A stretch of 64,000 bases of DNA from Caenorhabditis remanei (lineage: Eukaryota; Nematoda; Chromadorea; Rhabditida; Rhabditidae), in NCBI RefSeq assembly GCF_010183535.1, contig NC_071332.1, forward strand, positions 19,468,001 to 19,532,000, given 5' to 3'. Positions within the stretch are counted from its first letter, which is position 1, and each line of letters opens with the position of its first letter. Below the pieces are notes generated by a model. It was given only the letters and a program-made list of their open reading frames with translations, made no database searches and was not told the origin of the DNA. The position numbers were made by a program, and so were the translations under genes. This document shows positions 43,895-55,199 of this stretch, in pieces.

Positions 43895-44260
43895 ATTTTC
43901 TGGGTTACTGTAGATATCATTCTGGGATACTGTAGATATCATTCAGGGATACTGTAGATATCATTCTGGGATACTGTACATATCATTGTGGGATACTGTA
44001 GATATCATTCTGGGTTACTGTAGATATCATTTTGGGGATACTGTAGATATCATTTTAGGATACTGTAGATATCATTCTGGGATACTGTAGATATAATTCA
44101 GGGTTACTGTAGATATCATTCTCGGTTACTGTAGATATCATTCTGGGTTACTGTAGATATCATTCTGGGATACTGTAGCTTTCAAATTCCAGGCCGACAC
44201 AATGGGTTCCTCATCGTCTTTGAATTCAAGAATGGAGAAGAATTTGAGGTCAAGAATTTG
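43895..44260 (+). repeat. 22-bp TACTGTAG satellite plus duplicated exon copy
   Basis: A second satellite block (43900-44180) followed at 44191-44260 by a near copy of exon 42393-42460 (GCCGACACAATGGG...) and its donor. Satellite and exon were therefore duplicated together. Confidence 0.8.
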
Positions 44261-44439
44261 GTTAGTTTTTTCTTTTCTCTTTTTTACTTTTTTAAACTGA
44301 CCTACAGTATCGTACAGTAAGAAATACAATTTGGCCTTTTTCAGTTGAATATGCCCAGAGGGTGTTACGGTACAACCATATCATTCTGGGGTACTGTAGA
44401 TATCATTCTGGGATACTGTAGGAATCATCAATTGAAAAT

Positions 44440-45480
44440 TCAAGACTTTTTTTTCAGAAATCCACTCCAAAATGGAACCACGACACACATCTCGACTGCA
44501 CCTCACCCCCAAATTGTTTCGTGACATCATTATTTTTTGAATAATTAATTAATTAATCATTTATTCATAATTGATCTCACTAATTGATATCTACGCAAAT
44601 ATTTGCACCTTGCAATAAACCTTCAAAAGCTAAAAAATCGGTTTTTTCACCTAAAAAGAGGTTTTTTTCATGTAAAAAACAATTTTTTCAACCCAAAAAT
44701 TGGACTTTTTCGTTTCAAACAAATTTTTTCTAAGGAAATCAGAATATTCAGTGTTTTAAAGGAACAGTTCCAGAAAAACGAGCCGGCGGCGCGCCAGCCT
44801 CTTTCTTCTAACGTTCAAACGAAGGATGGAAGAAGGCAGTTCGTTACTCTCTGCTGTCAGAAAAACGCGTCGACGGCGCGCCAGACGTTTCATACACAGA
44901 AATGAACGGACGAAGGTAGGACAGCTCGCGACTCTCCGGTACCAGAAAAACGCGCCTAAAGCACGCCAGATTTGTCTTCTGAACACATGAAAGTTAGAGA
45001 CCATTCATAATATAGAGACGCAGAGAACATTTGAATAATCTCTCTGACGTCCTGCGTCTCCACTCTCCTCCTCCCTCTCGTCATGTATTTCTTGTTTTAT
45101 CCGATTATAGGACTATTTCTAGTGATTTTTCTCGTTTTTTGGCTTTTTTTTGACTGAAATTAATCAATAATCGATCAATTTTATTTTCAGGTAACGCGAC
45201 CGCTTCGACTCCCTACTGAATGGGTGGTCTCATTTTTGATTTTTTGAGAATTTGAAGGATTTTTTGGTTAATTGGTTAATTGGATGGAATGGTGAGTATT
45301 CATGTTATTTTCGCTTAAAAATTTAGAAAAAAACACAATTTTCAGACAAAATTTCTAGATTTTCATGTTAAAAACCGCGTTTTTCAGACAAAAATGGCGG
45401 TTTTTAGACAAACTTTGACAGTGAATTTCAGTGTCATCTGATTGTCCGGTGAATTTAACTTTGTATAGGCTGAACAGAGC
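44440..45480. other. Gene-poor stretch with GCGCGCC motifs and duplicated leader
   Basis: Three AACGCGTC/GCGCGCCAG hairpins (about 44777, 44865 and 44948), then 45010-45310, which recurs almost unchanged at 46320-46625: GACGCAGAGA, CTGACGTCCTGCGTCTCC, then GGTAACGCGACCGCTTCG and ATGGGTGGTCTCA. The unit ends ATGGAATG before a GTGAGT donor, so it may be a 5' exon; no product could be assembled. Confidence 0.5.
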
Positions 45481-45489
45481 AAAAATAGC

Positions 45490-45960
45490 ACATCAGTTTT
45501 GTAGTTGATCCTCGGAACCGACCACTGGACGGAAATCGTCACCGGACAACTCATGCCATCTGGAATTGGCCTTATCGAGACCAAAGATGGATTCGCAACA
45601 ATGGGATCCATTACCTCCAAGGACAACTCATAAAGTTCGAACAGGACAAAGTCATCGTCATGGCTCTCAATTCAGATCCTCAGAGAGGGAAACAGAGGAC
45701 GAGCAGATGAGAGACACATTGATGAAGAGACCACACGAGTTCTCAGGATCACTCAAAGAAGAACAATCCGAAAGGGACAAGAAAACCCTCCAATTCTTTG
45801 AAGATGTAGAGAGATGAAGGATACTTCGTTCGCCTTCCATTCAAGAAAGAACACCCTCCCCTACCGGACAACTTCTCTATACAACAGGGACATCACTGAT
45901 CTTCACCATGGATCGTGAAACTTCCTTAGACATTTATAAAGTGCACTTCCCAGTTGTATA
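45490..45960 (+). mobile_element. BEL/Pao-type LTR retrotransposon relic (pol fragment)
   Basis: One frame from about 45508 reads ILGTDHW and PSGIGLIETKDGF, the pattern of the aspartic-protease end and linker (DUF1758-like) of BEL/Pao and Cer elements. Further on, DEGYFVRLPFK and PLPDNF in another frame (about 45800-45880) match the start of the following pol region. Several frameshifts and a stop separate the pieces, and much of pol is missing. No LTRs are visible, so it is an old, dead fragment. Confidence 0.65.
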
Positions 45961-46079
45961 TTAATTAATAAATTTTGTTCCCAACAAACATCTCACAAGT
46001 TTCAAAGCGTCTCGGTTTCGAAACGTCCCACATTTTTCAATAAAATATTACTCAATTTCCTCTGCCTATTTTCGATCTT

Positions 46080-46640
46080 CCGCCTTCCACATACAAATGA
46101 AAAAAGCGTCGAAGGCGCGCCAGACGTTTCATGCACAGAAATTAGCAAACAAAGGTAGGGCAGCTCGTGACTCTCCGCTGCCAGAAAAACGCGCCAACGG
46201 CACGCCAGACTTGTCTTCTGAGGCTTACTGAAGAAAGGAAGGAGGTAGCAGCTTCCTCTTCACTACCCAAACGCGCCTAAAGCACGCCAGACTAACCAAA
46301 AAAGTTAGAGATCATTCATACATGAAGACGCAGAGAGCATTTGAATAATCTCTCTGACGTCCTGCGTCTCCACTCTCCCCCCCCCCCCCCTCACTCTCGT
46401 CATAGATTTCTTGTTTTATCCAATTTTAGGCCTATTTCTTGTGATTTTTCTTGCTGTTTGGTTTTTTTGACAGAAATCAATCGATAATCGATCAATTTTA
46501 TTTTCAGGTAACGCGACCGCTTCGACTCCCTACTGAATGGGTGGTCTCACTTTTGATTTTTTGAGAATTTGAAGGATTTTTTGGTTAATTGGTTAATTGG
46601 ATGGAATGATGAGTATTTATGTTTTTTTTTTAATTTGAAA
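46080..46640. repeat. Second copy of the 44.8-45.3 kb segment
   Basis: 46085-46295 matches 44770-44970 (AGGGCAGCTCGTGACTCTCC, GCGCCAACGGCACGCCAG) and 46320-46625 matches 45010-45310. The two copies are direct repeats either side of the retroelement relic. Confidence 0.8.
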
Positions 46641-47140
46641 AGAAGAAAGTGAGTGGAACCTTTTGTCGAAAAGTTTTTCGAACACTTTATCGATTTTTTT
46701 GGCTCCAGAACGGCGTTTCGAAAACCATCTTATCAATATTCATATCTCATTACAACCATCATAAAAAAGACACCCTTTTGATGACTCTCATTAGAGGGCA
46801 GTTGCAAAAAGACATATCCTCAATGAACGCGCCCACGGCACGCCAGCCTCCGTTCTCCGACCGATGTAAAACATGGCTGTGGGCTATGGGCATCAACCAC
46901 GCAGACAGTGTCTTATATATACAATTATTGCTTTTTCAGTTGAAAACCAAGACGACAAAAAACACAACTGTGAAAAGCACGTCATTTTTTTTACAATCAC
47001 TAGAACTCTACCTGGAACGAGACGAACTTAGTGAATCGCTACTCAAATTAAATAAAAGTTGAATCCAGGTAAGCCTTATTTTAGAAAATGCTTATAAATA
47101 GGTTATCAAATATTTAGACATGTACAGTACCTTGGAGTAG
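46640..47140. other. Nothing convincing; one GCGCGCC-type motif
   Basis: Apart from ACGCGCCCACGGCACGCCAG at 46828-46847 and an open but unconvincing frame, I see no gene here. Confidence 0.4.
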
Positions 47141-47146
47141 GATATA

Positions 47147-47583
47147 CAGTACTGGAATGCGAAACTTGCAGTTTTTATTTGAAAATGATCAACTTTGTGA
47201 TTGTGACACGGCCTCCCTGATAGTCTCACAATATTGATTGTTTATGGAGAGTATAAATCACAAATAGAGCTTCATTTTTGTAGTGAACAACTTTTTTGTA
47301 CGGGCACATTCTAAGAAGTTATCAGTCGTCAAAGAAATTTCTCGCAATTGTAGCCGTTTTTCAGAGCTAAAAGGTGAAATTTTTGAGTTGTATACATAGA
47401 CTGCCTGTAACTTCTTAGGATGTGCCCGTACAAGAAAGTTGTCAACTACAAAAATGAAGCTCTTTTTGTGATCTATACACTCCATAAATAATAAATATTG
47501 TGAGACTATCAGGGAGGCCGTGCCAGACTCTCAAAGTTGACCATTTTCAACTAAAAATGCAAGTGTCGCATTCTTTAGTACTG
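47147..47583. mobile_element. Tc1/mariner-like MITE, CAGTACT ends, AATGCGAAACTTGCAG
   Basis: TA-flanked (47145-47146, 47584-47585) with ends CAGTACTGGAATGCGAAACT and the complement of TGTCGCATTCTTTAGTACTG. Inside are inverted CGGCCTCCCTGATAGTCTC arms and two inverted TTTTTGTAGTTGACAA modules with GGGCACATTCTAAGAAGTT. 437 bp; non-coding. A sister copy is nested at 59450-59885. Confidence 0.85.
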
Positions 47584-47587
47584 TACG

Positions 47588-47975
47588 ATTTAGCCGTTTT
47601 CAGTTGAAAATGACTAGGAGTGTTACGGCATCACTGATTGTCCCACAAAGTAAAATTTATATGGATCATACAGAACAAAGGTAGAACTTCATTTTTGTAG
47701 TTGACAACTTTTTGGTACGGACACTCCCTAGAGAGTTATGGTAATGAAAGCTCAAAAACTCAAAAATGACAATTTGAGGGAAAAATTACTTAGTCAATAT
47801 GTAAATCTCTAGGGAGCGTCCGTGCAAAAAAGTTGTCAACTACAAAAATAAAGGTCTACCTTTGTCCTGTATGGTGTATACAAAATGCACTTTGTGGGAC
47901 TATCAGTGATACCGTAACACCCTTTGGTCATTTTCAACTGAAAGAGGCCAAATTGGATATATTACTGCACCTTAC
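47588..47975. repeat. Foldback repeat adjoining the 47147 MITE
   Basis: Starts TAGCCGTTTTCAGTTGAAAA; the matching inverse GGTCATTTTCAACTGAAAG lies at 47928. It contains CACTGATTGTCCCACAAAG, inverted at 47890 (CTTTGTGGGACTATCAGTG), and two inverted TAGTTGACAACTTTTTGG modules. Confidence 0.75.
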
Positions 47976-48219
47976 TGTAAATTTTAGAAATAAATAAACA
48001 ACAACAATACTTTCAGATCCGGGCCGCGTGAATTACATCATATTCAAACAAAGATTATGTTGGCTATGCAGATGTGTTGTAGAAATTGGAAATATTTCAA
48101 GTTTGATACCGACATTTTCTATTTTTATCGCTGACAATAAAAGTTTAAAAAAAATTGATTTTTAAACTTTTTGATTTAGACAACCACCAATCCCAAAATA
48201 CATAAATATGTAGTATAAA

Positions 48220-51200
48220 CTATTTTCTTATATATTTTCTTTCTTCCTCCGGCAAATTCCTGTAAATCTCATCCCAATCGATCACATCGTCATCCCCGGT
48301 TATCTTGAAGTCCCAGACCTCTTGTTTCAGTTGAATACGGTTTTTTCCCTTGTCTACAGTAATCTGTCCCTTCGGAAACTCCATGAAACACTCCACTTCT
48401 CCGTCACGACCGAGCCAGAAGCGTGTTTTGAGGGAATAGAGGAACGCTTCCAGATTCTCGAAGGTTCGGAAGGTGAAGTCTAAGTGGCGGCAACGATGTT
48501 TGTTTCGGATGATCTGGAAGAGGGGAACTTAGTGGGAAACGTTTAGCAACCGGGACGTTTGGAAACCATAAAAACATTTTTGTACTCCAAGAGATATGCT
48601 TCAATGGTTTCGAAATGTCCGGTTCTAGAATGTCATAGTTTTGAAGTGTCTTGGTTTTGAAACGTCTTGGTTTGGAAACTTCCATTTTTGGGCAATCTGA
48701 AACCAATACATTTCAATACCACAGAAACTGAGTTTGGCTATGGAACAGATTTATATTATTGTGGTTTCAAAACGTCTGGTTCTAGAATGTCACAGTTTCA
48801 AAGTGTTTTGGTTTTGAACCGTCCGTTTTAGGACAGTCTAAAAAAAACGTTCTGTTATCGTAACTTTTATGTAGGACAATTAACTTTTATTTAGGACAAT
48901 CTGAAACTAGGACGTTTTAAAACCGGACACTTCAAAACCATAAAAATGTTTTTGTACTCCAAAAACTTTGCTTCCATGGTTTCGGAATGTCCGGTTCTAG
49001 GTTGTCATCGTTTTGAAGTGTCTTGGTTTTGAGTCGTCCGTGTTAGACAGAATCAACATAATTGGAAAATAAGACAATTTGAAACCGGACGTTTCAAAAC
49101 CACAGAAACTGAGCCCTATGATTGTGGTTTCGAAGCGTCCGGTTCTAGAATGTCACAGTTTCAAAGTGAACCGTCCGTTCAAGGACAGTCTAAAACCAGG
49201 ATTTTCGAAACTATGAATTTGAAACCTTGACTTGTTTCTACGGTTTTAAAACGCCGGGTTTTTAAGCGTCCAAGTTTCAAAAGACTTGTTTTTGTAACTT
49301 TCGTTTTAGGATAGTCAAAAACCAGGACGTTTTGAAACCGAGCCCTTTAAAAAAGTTTAAAACTAGACGCTTTGAAACCATGGAAACATGTTTAAACTTC
49401 GAAAGCTAGTACCCATGTTTTAATAGTTATAAAACGTCCGGTTCTAGAATGTCCTGGTTTCCAGAAGTCTTGGTTTCAAAACGTCTGGTTTTGGTGACAA
49501 TCTGTAACCAGGACGTTTCAAAACCACAGAAATTGAGCCTGGCTTTGAAACCGAACATTATCTTTGTGATTTCAAAACCTCCGGTTCTAGAATTTCATAG
49601 TTTCAAAGTGTCTTGGTTTCAAACTGCTCTAAAACGGACGGTTCAAAACCAAGACAGTTCAAAACTATGAGATTCTAGAACCGGACGCTTCAAAACCAAG
49701 GGAGAGCTGTAAGAGCCTTGCTTCCGGTTCTCGAATGTCACAGATTTCAAAGTGAACCAAAAACCAGCCCCGTTTTAAAACCAGCGACACTTTATAACCA
49801 TTTAATAGTCTTACCTCCACTACCTCTGCCATCTGCTCCCCACTAAGTGTCTCAAAATGTAGAGTAGCCGCCCACAACGTTCTGAAACTACTCATCGGTG
49901 GGACATCAACAATCCACGGGTCGATATCCAAGTGTCCCAGCTTTGTCCACTTCTCCAGATTCAACTTTAGAATCCTCTTCTCCTCAGATTCCCGAGATTT
50001 GATCGTCAGACTCTCCACCTCTCTCGGATCCAGTAGTGAGAGCACCGGAAGGAACTCTTCAGGCGCCTCCGTATAGATATCGATGTCTCGTACTTGAAGT
50101 GGGCGGGGCTTTGCTGCCAGGACTCTCATCATGACTTGAGCAATGTCAGGGGAGATCCCTGGAGCTATATGAAGGGTTAGAGTGCCTAGAACTCCTTGGT
50201 TGTGGTATTTCAGAAGTCGCTCGAAGTCATTGTAGAAGACATTCAGGTAATTTTGATTTTCTACCAATTTTCTAACTTTCCGCTCCCTTCTTTTCCTGCC
50301 GACCAGGTACAGTAATCCTTGGGTAACTTCACAATCATCCCCTTTCATTTCATATTTGATATCGCCCATTCTCTTTTCTGCCATGTAATTCAGGAGGACA
50401 CGCGTCGCGGTGATTTGGACGCTGAAATCCAGGAATTGGACATCCGGATGGGGATTTGTGGCGTCGATGTGGGTGCGGAGGGAGTGGCAGACTTGACGAA
50501 GGGTATGGCTGGAATATGGTTACTGTAGGATAAGTTGGAAAAAGTCGGAACAACGGAATTCCGTACAGCTCTGGGGTACTGTAACATCCTTAGATTACTT
50601 TAGCGTTCTAGGATACTACGGGATTTCTAGGTTACTGTAGCATTCCTAGATTACTGTAGCCATTCCTGAACTACTGTATCCGTCTTGAATACTGTAGAAT
50701 TCCTAGATTACTGTAGCATTTCTAGGGTACTGTAGCATTCTTACATTACTGAACCATTCTTGAACTACTGTAGTCATTCCTAGATTAATGGAGCCATTCT
50801 TACATTGCTGTAGGATTCCAAAAGTACTGTATTCGTCTTGGATACTGTAGCATTCCTAGAGTACTGTAGATATTCCTAGATTACTGTAGCCATTCCTAGG
50901 TTACTGTAGTCATTCCTAGATTACTGAATCAGTCTTGGATGCTGCAGGATCCTTAGATTACTGTAGCCATTTCTGGATGATTGTAGCCCTCCTAGATTAC
51001 TGTAGTCATTCCTAGATTACTGTAGCCATTCCTAGATTACTGAATCAGTTTTGGATGCTTTAGGATCCTTAGATTACTGTAGCCATTCCTGGATTACTGT
51101 AGCCATTCCTAGAGTACTGTAGATATTCCTAGATTACTGTAGCCATTCCTAGATTACTGTAGTCATTCCTCGAGTACCGTAACCCAACTCACATATCCTC

Positions 51201-51323
51201 AAACCACGTGTGTCCCAATATGATATTCATACAATCCGCCGGCATATCCATCAGATTCGTGTCGTATTTGGGGGCTTTGGGTCTGACAAGTTGTGGGAAG
51301 AGACAGGAGAATATTGATGGCAT
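48220..51323 (-). CDS. F-box protein with FTH/DUF38 domain
   Basis: Probable SCF ubiquitin-ligase adaptor. Exons (complement): 51193-51323, 49815-50508, 48220-48513; frames close to 372 residues. The F-box spans the first junction: LMDMPADCMNIILGHTWFED followed by HTLRQVCHSLRTHID. The FTH region follows: NVFYNDFERLLKYH, LTLHIAPG, DIYTEAPEEFLPVLSLL, LTIKSRESEE, LGHLDIDPW, then the domain end LSGEQMAEVVE joined to IIRNKHRCRHLDFTF, the junction position shared with the FTH genes at 14140 and 56467. Both introns are filled by repeats, each with a different unit (TTTCAAAACG in one, TACTGTAG in the other). The N-terminus MPSIFSCLFPQ resembles that of the gene at 56467. Confidence 0.88.
48514..49814. 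repeat. TTTCAAAACGTCC/GGTTTC repeat filling F-box intron 2
   Basis: About 1.3 kb of short phrases such as TTCTAGAATGTCACAG, GGTTTTGAAACGTC and AACCGGACGTTTCAAAACCA in both orientations. A higher-order unit of roughly 180-240 bp can be followed by GTTTTTGTACTCCAA and GGTTCTAGAATGTC marks. The same vocabulary appears at 34535-34600, 54580-54620, 54800-54940 and 61580-61670. Confidence 0.8.
50570..51190. repeat. ATTACTGTAGCCATTCCTAG satellite in F-box intron 1
   Basis: About thirty units of roughly 20 bp with core TTACTGTAGCCATTCCTAGA, interrupted by GATACTGTAGGATCC variants. Related by the TACTGTAG core to the 22-bp satellite at 41820. It fills most of the intron between 50509 and 51192. Confidence 0.88.
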
Positions 51324-51429
51324 TCTGAACCAACAAAAATAAAGAAAATGAAGAAAAAAAGTTGAAATATAAAGGAAAAAGAAGTAACAACATTGACGGA
51401 AGAGGCGGGGCAGTAAAATTAGAACGGAT

Positions 51430-51610
51430 TCCGGAGACATCTGGACAGACAGACACACAGGTGCACAGATGGACATCCGGACAGACAGACAGACATCGGA
51501 ATACACACACTAAGACGGTCCTAAAAGACATGATGGACATCTGGACCTACGGACGCACATATGGACATCCGGACATCCCGACACACAGACAGACACATCT
51601 TTTCCAAAAA
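51430..51610. repeat. CCGGAC/GACA minisatellite upstream of F-box gene
   Basis: GACATCTGGACAGACAGACA and GACATCCGGACAGACAGAC phrases about 100-290 bp upstream of the F-box ATG on the other strand. It is an isolated block of the repeat that dominates the first 12.5 kb. Confidence 0.75.
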
Positions 51611-53366
51611 ATGGCATTTTCAGTTCCCGATTTGCCAATACCAAGAGGAGTGTGATGTCTCGAAAACTGTTTCTCCCCGAAAAATTAAAATTAATGGTAA
51701 ACAACTTCTGCGTCTCTCACTCTACACACACTCTCTCGCTCTCTGGTTTCATTTCTTTCCTTATCTACCGGACACTTATCATCACGCCATCTTTGGGGAG
51801 GGAATCATCGTTCAAATTTACGAGTACTGGCATCGAAAAAAAAACGAGAAGTGTAATCAGGTAATTAGGGAAAAGGGAACATTATTCCATAATGATATCT
51901 ACAGTATCCCAGAATGCTACAGTACATTCCAGACACGGAGTGGTGTGACTGTGTCTGGCGCGACTTTAGCGCGTCGAGGCGTAGAGGAGTAGTGTGCCGT
52001 GATTCTAGACTGATCCACCTGAGACATGACTCCAGTTTTCGTAATTCTACTGGTCCCTCGGCTGCTGGAAACATATAAGTTTCCTATACTTTTCAAAAAA
52101 AGGCGAATTGTAAATCGTCCCTGGACTGTCAAGACCTATAAATGTCTCATAAATTCGTGAAGATATAAGTGAAAAGATACATGAAAAATGGCAACAAAAA
52201 AGAAAAGAAGATAGAAAGCCTTGACCCATGCCTAGACATGCCACCGGGAATAATCGGAGATAAGAACGGCGGCGGCGGAAAAAATTGGGAACCGGTTCAC
52301 AATTTTTTGTCGTTCCGAAAGGGTAAACAACTTGCAAGAATTTGGAACTCTACAGTATCCCAGAATGATATCTACAGTATCCCAGAATAATGTCTACAGT
52401 ATCCCCCGAATGATATCTACAGTATCCCAGAATGATATTTACAGTCACCCAGAATGATATCGACAGTATCCCAGAATGATATCTACAGTATCCCCAGAAT
52501 GATATTTACAGTATCCCCAGAATGATATCTACAGTATCCCCATAATGATATCTACAGTAACCCAGAATGATATCTACAGTAACCCAGAATGATATCTACA
52601 GTATCCCAGAATGAAATCTGCAGTATCTCATAATTCATTTTGAATTTCCTTACCAGACGCGTCCTCGGCACGCCAGACTCTGTCTCCGAGCGTCTAACTG
52701 TCTGTTTCACCCATGGCGCTTACAATTAGGGGTACGGTGGGAAAAAATAAAATAAAATTTGAATTTCAGGAAAAAAATACCGATTTCCAGGCAGTTTTAG
52801 CATAGAAAAACCGTAAAAGTTAAGATTTTCGTCTCAAAATTTGGCTTCACTTCATTTTTAAACATAAAATTCGAATTTGTACTGGAAAAACTGGATTTTC
52901 CGTGATTTTGAGCAGAAAAATTTGAGAAACTATCTGGAAATTTGACATTTTGCATTTTCAGTCAGAAAACAGATTTTTTGGAAAAAAATTAAAATTGGAG
53001 CAAAAAGTGATTTAAACTTTAGGTCGAAAAAAAAAGAGTTTTTTATCGAATTTTTTGAAAAAAAAAAATTTTAACTAAAAATTTCAATTTTTTGATGCAT
53101 AACTAGCTGTTGATTGAATTCTGACGTGTAGTCCAAAATTCGACATTTTTGGGAAAAAAGTCAAAAAAATTCAAAATTTCAGTTCAAATTTTTCCAGCCG
53201 GGCCTTCGGGCCGTGGAAATTCTCGTCACGGCCCCAAAATTCTATAGCACCTGTTTTAAAGGAAACCAAAAGTTTATCACCCTGATTTCATTTAGCATTC
53301 TTCGAGACAGGTGCAAAAAAATTGATTAATCCTGAGATTTCCTCCTTCCCATTCCAATATTTCCCC
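51611..53366. other. Intergenic repeats and duplicated segment before chemoreceptor
   Basis: Contains a GTCTGGCGCGACTTTAGCGCG motif (51953), and a segment at 52105-52345 (CGTCCCTGGACTGTCAA, TGACCCATGCCTAGACATGC, AACGGCGGCGGCGG) and 52640-52830 that recur together at 55205-55660. Between them are TACTGTAG satellite units in inverse orientation (52350-52625). No gene found. Confidence 0.65.
52350..52625 (-). repeat. 22-bp TACTGTAG satellite, inverse orientation
   Basis: About twelve units of AGAATGATATCTACAGTATC with CCC or CC joins. It is the reverse complement of the unit at 41820-42385. Confidence 0.9.
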
Positions 53367-55167
53367 ATGGATTTCACTTTCTTGTCTTCCTTTACTTTCG
53401 AGAATACTACCACTCTTATTACCGCCCAAACTTCTACATTATTTTACATTATAACAACCGTCTACACAATTTTAGATATTTCAGTCTTTCCATTCTTCCT
53501 ATACGTCTTTAAACTGAACAGAGAACGTGACAAGGCTACAGCAGTGTTCCCGATAGTCAACCATTTTTATAAAATGATTATTTTCATTTATTTCATGTTT
53601 TTTGTGCTAGTATCCATAATGTTTTATGCAATGTTTATTGAAGCAGACCCTTATTCGTGGACTGCCGGTATCGAAGTTGCTTTTCTCTTTCTCACCCTTG
53701 CAATCCTTCAAATTGTTAGTGAAGTCAACCAGTTTTTGTTATCTTTACTCGCAATTCAACGGTTTTTTCTATATTTTTTTTCTGGCAGTACGAAATATGT
53801 ATCGGTATCTGAAAATACTATGTCTTGGATTATAAAGATGTCCTATGGATTCTTTCTATTCGAAGCTGGAGTGATATTTTTTCAGAGTGATCATGGGAAG
53901 ATTTATTTTTTTGCGGTTATAATTTTTTGTTTTAAAATTTATATCATTGTATAGAACAGGTCTCGGGCTACATTTTTGTAGTTGACTATTTTTTGATAGC
54001 TCCGCCCACTTTTGAGATACGGCCTTTTGAAGATAAGCTGGACGAGAGAGTGAGAGGGAGAGACGCAGAGAGGCTAGAGCGTCTGGCTTCTCTGCGTCTC
54101 CACCTAGACATGTTTATAATCGTTAGAAGCGCTTTGAGATACTGATTTTGAAAATAGTGATTTCAAAATGTAAAAGCTGTAATTGTGGGAGTTACAGTAG
54201 TTTTAAAACTTTGTAATTCAAAAAAAGGTTTTTTTAACTACAGGTGTATTTTTTGTTAAATATCAACTTTCAGGGTTTCTATATCAGTCTTAACGTCATT
54301 CTACTCATTTCCGCTGCATTATACGTGCCTGTGGTGATAAGTCTGAAAAAACTAATGCACCTGTCATCCGCTCAACTCAGCCAACCTCAAAGATATGTTC
54401 TGTTGCAGTTAGTGGTTATTGCGGTGGAGAAATGTGTGCGTTTTTACTTTTTTTCAAACAGGGGGACGGTTTGTACCACCAATGTATCATATTTTCAGAT
54501 CTATATACCAATCATCTTTTTTTCGGTGGATTTTAAAGTTGAAACTGTGAGTCTTTTTGCTTATTTAGATTTGGGACGTTTTGAAATGTCTCGGTTTCGA
54601 AGTGTCCTGGTTTCCAAACGTCCTGCAGAAGGCGGATCGCATCTGGGACAGAGTTGAGCGGAATGCGGTTTTTGAAATGGCGGAAGGCGGAAGGCGGAAA
54701 GCGGAATAAACATTTTTTGGGCGGAAAGCGGAAGGCGGAAGGCGGAAGGCGGAATTCCGCTCAACTCTGTTTGACAGCAGCCATTTTGAAACCAGTCACA
54801 TGAAACTAAACAAGCAAATCCTCATTTTATCAAGTTTAGTTTTGAAATGTCTCAGTTTTAAAACGTCTTGACTCCGGGACGTTTTAAAATCAAAAGTATC
54901 GAATTGTCCAAGTTCCAAAGTGTCTGAGTTCTGAAACGTCCTGTGATCCTAATATTGCAGACCGTCATGCTCTGCAAACTAACCGACGCCATCCTCATGC
55001 CACTAGTCATCCAAATCTCATATCTTGGCTGTAACCGACATAACCTTCAGACATTATTAACTTCTAAGCAATTATTTGTCTGTAATTGTAGTTGTGTCTC
55101 TAGAAGACAGATCCATCCGAGTCACGACTCCAATTCTCGGGATTCCACTCCTGGTGTTAATGTATAA
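53367..55167 (+). CDS. Serpentine chemoreceptor, probably srz class (7TM)
   Basis: Seven-transmembrane receptor of nematode sensory neurons. Exons: 53367-53948, 54274-54435, 54499-54546, 54961-55167; 332 residues, all in phase. Long hydrophobic segments: FYIITTVYTILDISVFPFF, then LNRERDK and FPIVNHFYKM, further helices to about residue 190, GFYISLNVILLISAALYV with LSSAQLSQPQRY in exon 2, YIPIIFFS in exon 3, and LVIQISYLGCNRHNLQTLL in exon 4. The PFF-YVFKLNRERDK, HFYKM and ISYLGCNRxNL pattern points to the srz family; another class is possible. The exon 1 donor (ATT-GTATAG) lies within sequence shared with a hairpin repeat inserted in intron 1, so the native donor may have been replaced. Intron 3 holds a MITE. 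Confidence 0.72.
53942..54180. repeat. GACGCAGAGAAGC hairpin repeat in chemoreceptor intron 1
   Basis: Begins ATATCATTGTATAGAACAGG, runs through GGGCTACATTTTTGTAG, to the hairpin at 54062-54100 and CGTTAGAAGCGCTTTGAGAT. The first 15 bp also occur at the start of the copies at 60361 and 60708. Confidence 0.8.
54649..54769. mobile_element. MITE with CAGAGTTGAGCGGAA ends, GGCGGAA-word interior
   Basis: Ends CAGAGTTGAGCGGAA and its complement enclose runs of GGCGGAAGGCGGAAGGC. The structure is the same as the 6224/6363/8601 elements but with a different 7-mer word. The flanks ATCTGGGA and TTTGACAG do not match, so the target duplication is lost or absent. It sits in chemoreceptor intron 3. Confidence 0.7.
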
Positions 55168-55199
55168 TATTAGATGGAACAGTTTTATTTTTTTCCCCA

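Noticed and set aside
46649..47062. 137-codon frame as a gene
   Set aside because: Contains the GCGCGCC-type repeat motif, has no splice or family support and an unusual mix of residues.
51362..51992. Plus-strand frames of 97-143 codons upstream of the F-box gene
   Set aside because: They read through GACA repeats and mixed intergenic text, with no domain or junction support.
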